DNA from: Limnoraphis robusta CS-951
GTDB taxonomy: Bacteria > Cyanobacteriota > Cyanobacteriia > Cyanobacteriales > Microcoleaceae
Direction: 5' to 3'
Length of the DNA stretch: 7,481 bases
Assembly (NCBI RefSeq): GCF_000972705.2
Contig: NZ_LATL02000005.1
Span: forward strand, 2,670-10,150
Position 1 is the stretch's first letter, and the number at the start of each line of letters is the position of its first letter. The notes under the pieces were generated by a model. That model was not told the DNA's origin and did not search any database. It was given only the letters and a program-made list of their open reading frames with translations. Position numbers and translations under genes: made by a program. Below are positions 5,634 through 7,481 of the stretch, one piece after another.

Positions 5634-6113
5634 ATGACTTCTTTTAACGATTCTCCCTGGAAACAAGACAATATTATTATTCATAGCCAACGTTTGTTAA
5701 ACAGTTTTAGACATTGGACAGGTCAAACGTTAATTGATGTCAATGGCACCCCAGAAGACATCGCTCAAGCCTTATTTAACGCTCCTTTTGTGTTAGTTTC
5801 TCATGGAACAGAAGAAAATCCCATTTTTAACTATGGTAATCGCACCGCTTTAGAATTGTGGGAAATGAGTTGGGAAGAATTGACTCAAACCCCGTCGTAT
5901 AAAACGGCGATCAACAGTGAAGAAGTAACCAAACGTCAGCAAATGCTTGAACAAGTTAAAACCCAAGGCTACACGAACAATTATAGCGGAATTCGTCAGT
6001 CGAAAACTGGAAAAAAGTTTTTTATTTCTAATGGAACGATTTGGAATCTGAGCGATGAAAATTATCAATATTGGGGTCAAGCCGCTACTTTTGATCACTG
6101 GCAATTTTTGTGA
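5634..6113 (+). CDS. MEKHLA domain protein (PAS-like)
   Basis: 159 residues, almost entirely one MEKHLA domain. Recognisable blocks are HSQRLLNSFRHWTG (about 17-30), NAPFVLVSHGTEENPIFNYGN (about 49-69), ALELWEMSWEELTQTPS (about 72-88) and the C-terminal GQAATFDHW. The family is known from the C terminus of plant class III HD-Zip transcription factors and as stand-alone proteins in cyanobacteria and other organisms. The fold is PAS-like, so small-molecule or redox sensing has been proposed. There is no output domain, transmembrane segment or signal peptide. ATG 5634 has a modest GAAG 5-8 nt upstream and matches the natural domain start. The gene converges on 6128-6634 with a 14-bp gap. Physiological role unknown. 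Confidence 0.88.
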   Translation: MTSFNDSPWKQDNIIIHSQRLLNSFRHWTGQTLIDVNGTPEDIAQALFNAPFVLVSHGTEENPIFNYGNRTALELWEMSWEELTQTPSYKTAINSEEVTKRQQMLEQVKTQGYTNNYSGIRQSKTGKKFFISNGTIWNLSDENYQYWGQAATFDHWQFL

Positions 6114-6127
6114 ATTGTTCGGACTAA

Positions 6128-6634
6128 TTACATTAACTTGGCTTTCAACTGTTCTAACTTTTCGGGAGTGAGACTAATTTTAATCTCTAACAACTGCTGA
6201 GTATCTCTCAAGAGAATTGTACCATTTTTTCCCACCGCAATCTCTGGATTTTTCACCTCAATGTTCTGATATTTCACTTTAGGCGTTTCTACCCGAATCA
6301 CAATATTGGCTTGAGATTGAGAATAAATGTATAATTGTTTGTAGAGTGGATCTAACTCCAACTTACTGGCTGTAATACTGCGTTCTTGATCATTTTTCGG
6401 CTTATACCAATACAGCGTAATTCCTCGCAATTGAGGATTAACAATCATAAACACTTCATCGAACTTTTGAGACTCCCAATTAATCTGGCTTAAATCTCCA
6501 TTTTCCGGAATTAAACGCTGCTGCCAATTAATCTCCTGTCCTGCAAGATCAGCCCACCACTGACGAATGGTTTCTAAGTGAGTAGCATTTTCCGGGTTGC
6601 TGCTGCCCTGCTGCCAAATAATAGTTGATGTCAT
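6128..6634 (-). CDS. Hypothetical protein, unrecognised family
   Basis: 168 residues; I do not recognise a named domain. The start ATG 6634 is preferred because GGAAAG lies 5 nt upstream; an in-frame ATG at 6685 would add 17 residues but leave only 2 bp to the divergent deacetylase start. The sequence is soluble, with no signal peptide or membrane helix. The N-terminal part is tryptophan-rich (W6, RQWWADL, INWQQ, INWES), and the middle and C terminus look like alternating beta strands (VFMIVNPQLRGITLYWY, LYIYSQSQANIVIRVE, TILLRDT), closing with a charged helix (LTPEKLEQLKAKL). Normal codon use and a good ribosome site support a real gene. It is divergent from the deacetylase-fold gene and may share its control region. 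No function is proposed. Confidence 0.75.
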   Translation of the reverse strand: MTSTIIWQQGSSNPENATHLETIRQWWADLAGQEINWQQRLIPENGDLSQINWESQKFDEVFMIVNPQLRGITLYWYKPKNDQERSITASKLELDPLYKQLYIYSQSQANIVIRVETPKVKYQNIEVKNPEIAVGKNGTILLRDTQQLLEIKISLTPEKLEQLKAKLM

Positions 6635-6687
6635 AATAACTTTCCAAACCCAGTAACCTATTTCTACTCTAGCCTTTAACCGCAATT
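6635..6687. promoter_or_regulatory. Divergent intergenic region
   Basis: Only 53 bp separate the two start codons. It holds the GGAAAG ribosome site of the minus-strand gene. No clean -35/-10 pair is seen for either direction, so promoters may reach into the opposite coding sequence (inference). Confidence 0.35.
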
Positions 6688-7481
6688 ATGGATTTACCGA
6701 TTGTCTATCATTCCGATTATGTCGCCGCTTTACCACCGGGTCATCGTTTCCCGATGTCAAAATTTAGGTTACTCTATCAAATGTTACTGGCTGACGAAGT
6801 GATCGAACCCTCTCAAGTTCACATCCCCGAACTTCCGCCCCCAGAATGGATAGAATTAGTCCATGATCGCGATTATGTACAAGCCTATTGTCAGGGAACC
6901 CTTGATCCAAAAGCCCAACGTCGCATCGGTTTACCCTGGAGTCCCGCTTTAGCAAACCGGACTTGTATTGCAGTCGCTGGGACGGTTTTAACGGCTAAAC
7001 TCGCTCTTTCTCATGGACTGGCTTGCAATACCGCCGGAGGCACTCATCACGCCTTCCCCAACTTAGGAACCGGATTCTGCATTTTCAATGATATCGCGAT
7101 CGCAGCTCGCACGATGCAAAAATTAGGACTAGCGAAAAAAATTTTAATTGTAGATTTAGATGTTCATCAAGGGGATGCGACGGCTTTTATCTTTCAAGAT
7201 GATCCGAGTGTTTTTACCTTTTCGATGCACTGTCAGGCCAATTTTCCTGCCCGTAAACAAAAAAGTGACTTAGATGTACCGCTTCCGGTGGGGATGGAAG
7301 ATGAAGCCTATTTGCAAACCTTGGGGAAGTATTTAGAGGATATTTTATCAGAGGTTCAACCGGATCTCGTGTTTTATGATGCTGGTGTAGATACTCATGC
7401 CGAAGATCGCTTAGGAAAACTCGCTTTAAGCAATACAGGACTGTGGCGACGAGAAATGCAAGTTCTTAGCACTTGTGTGGG
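6688..7481 (+). CDS. Histone deacetylase-family (class IV-like) amidohydrolase, 3' end outside window
   Basis: 264 codons are visible, open to the window edge. The order of motifs is that of the zinc-dependent arginase/deacetylase fold: IVYHSDY and HRFPMSKF at the N terminus, the catalytic pair in GGTHHAF (His120-His121), DLDVHQGD with zinc ligands Asp158 and His160, and DAGVDTHAEDRLG with zinc ligand Asp235. The GFC.FNDIA and AEDRLGKL forms are closest to class IV (HDAC11-like) enzymes, which in bacteria act on acetyl-lysine, acyl-lysine or acetylated polyamines; the substrate here is unknown. The catalytic tyrosine loop would lie past the end. ATG 6688 fits the conserved N terminus; there is no clear ribosome site. 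No acetyltransferase or acs gene is adjacent. Confidence 0.93.
   Translation, partial: MDLPIVYHSDYVAALPPGHRFPMSKFRLLYQMLLADEVIEPSQVHIPELPPPEWIELVHDRDYVQAYCQGTLDPKAQRRIGLPWSPALANRTCIAVAGTVLTAKLALSHGLACNTAGGTHHAFPNLGTGFCIFNDIAIAARTMQKLGLAKKILIVDLDVHQGDATAFIFQDDPSVFTFSMHCQANFPARKQKSDLDVPLPVGMEDEAYLQTLGKYLEDILSEVQPDLVFYDAGVDTHAEDRLGKLALSNTGLWRREMQVLSTCV

Noticed and set aside
5850..6104. Minus-strand ORF in the MEKHLA gene
   Set aside because: Antisense shadow; the MEKHLA frame has clear family motifs.
6635..6685. Upstream ATG 6685 for the unrecognised protein
   Set aside because: It would leave 2 bp to the divergent start, whereas ATG 6634 has GGAAAG at good spacing.
6764..6955. Minus-strand ORF inside the deacetylase gene
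   Set aside because: Antisense shadow of a conserved HDAC frame.

Overview
The window looks like a cyanobacterial chromosome segment, probably from a filamentous Oscillatoriales-type genome. The basis is four copies of the cyanobacterial HIP1 octamer GCGATCGC (1608-1615, 3049-3056, 3798-3805, 7096-7103), gene families common in cyanobacteria (PAS-GGDEF, pentapeptide repeat, MEKHLA, an EF-G paralogue), and a GGGGCGGGT...ACCCGCCCC palindromic repeat of a kind I associate with these genomes. The species cannot be named from the sequence.

Layout, left to right. The 3' part of a PAS-GGDEF diguanylate cyclase (1-836) runs into a convergent, cysteine-rich Csp/DUF326 copper-storage-type protein (875-1204, minus). 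A gap of about 650 bp (1205-1857) holds small hairpins, a half copy of the palindromic repeat and CT-rich low-complexity DNA, but no convincing gene. An EF-G-like translational GTPase follows (1858-3939). Next come a palindromic MITE-like repeat (3957-4025) and a decayed IS607-type element: an apparently intact serine recombinase tnpA (4228-4851) with a promoter embedded in inverted repeats, and a roughly 37-codon, frameshifted stump of tnpB (4797-4911). The stump ends 3 bp before the stop codon of a pentapeptide-repeat protein (4915-5442, minus). The last third carries a stand-alone MEKHLA protein (5634-6113), an unrecognised cyanobacterial-type protein (6128-6634, minus) and, divergent from it, a class-IV-like histone-deacetylase-fold enzyme that runs off the window (6688-7481).

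The genes do not form one pathway or operon. Orientation alternates at almost every gene, so most are probably transcribed singly. I see no convincing new multi-gene system. The points most worth a second look are the tnpB remnant beside an intact tnpA and its palindromic promoter, the EF-G paralogue that has lost the GTPase catalytic histidine but kept the domain IV tip, and the interlocked inverted repeats after that gene.
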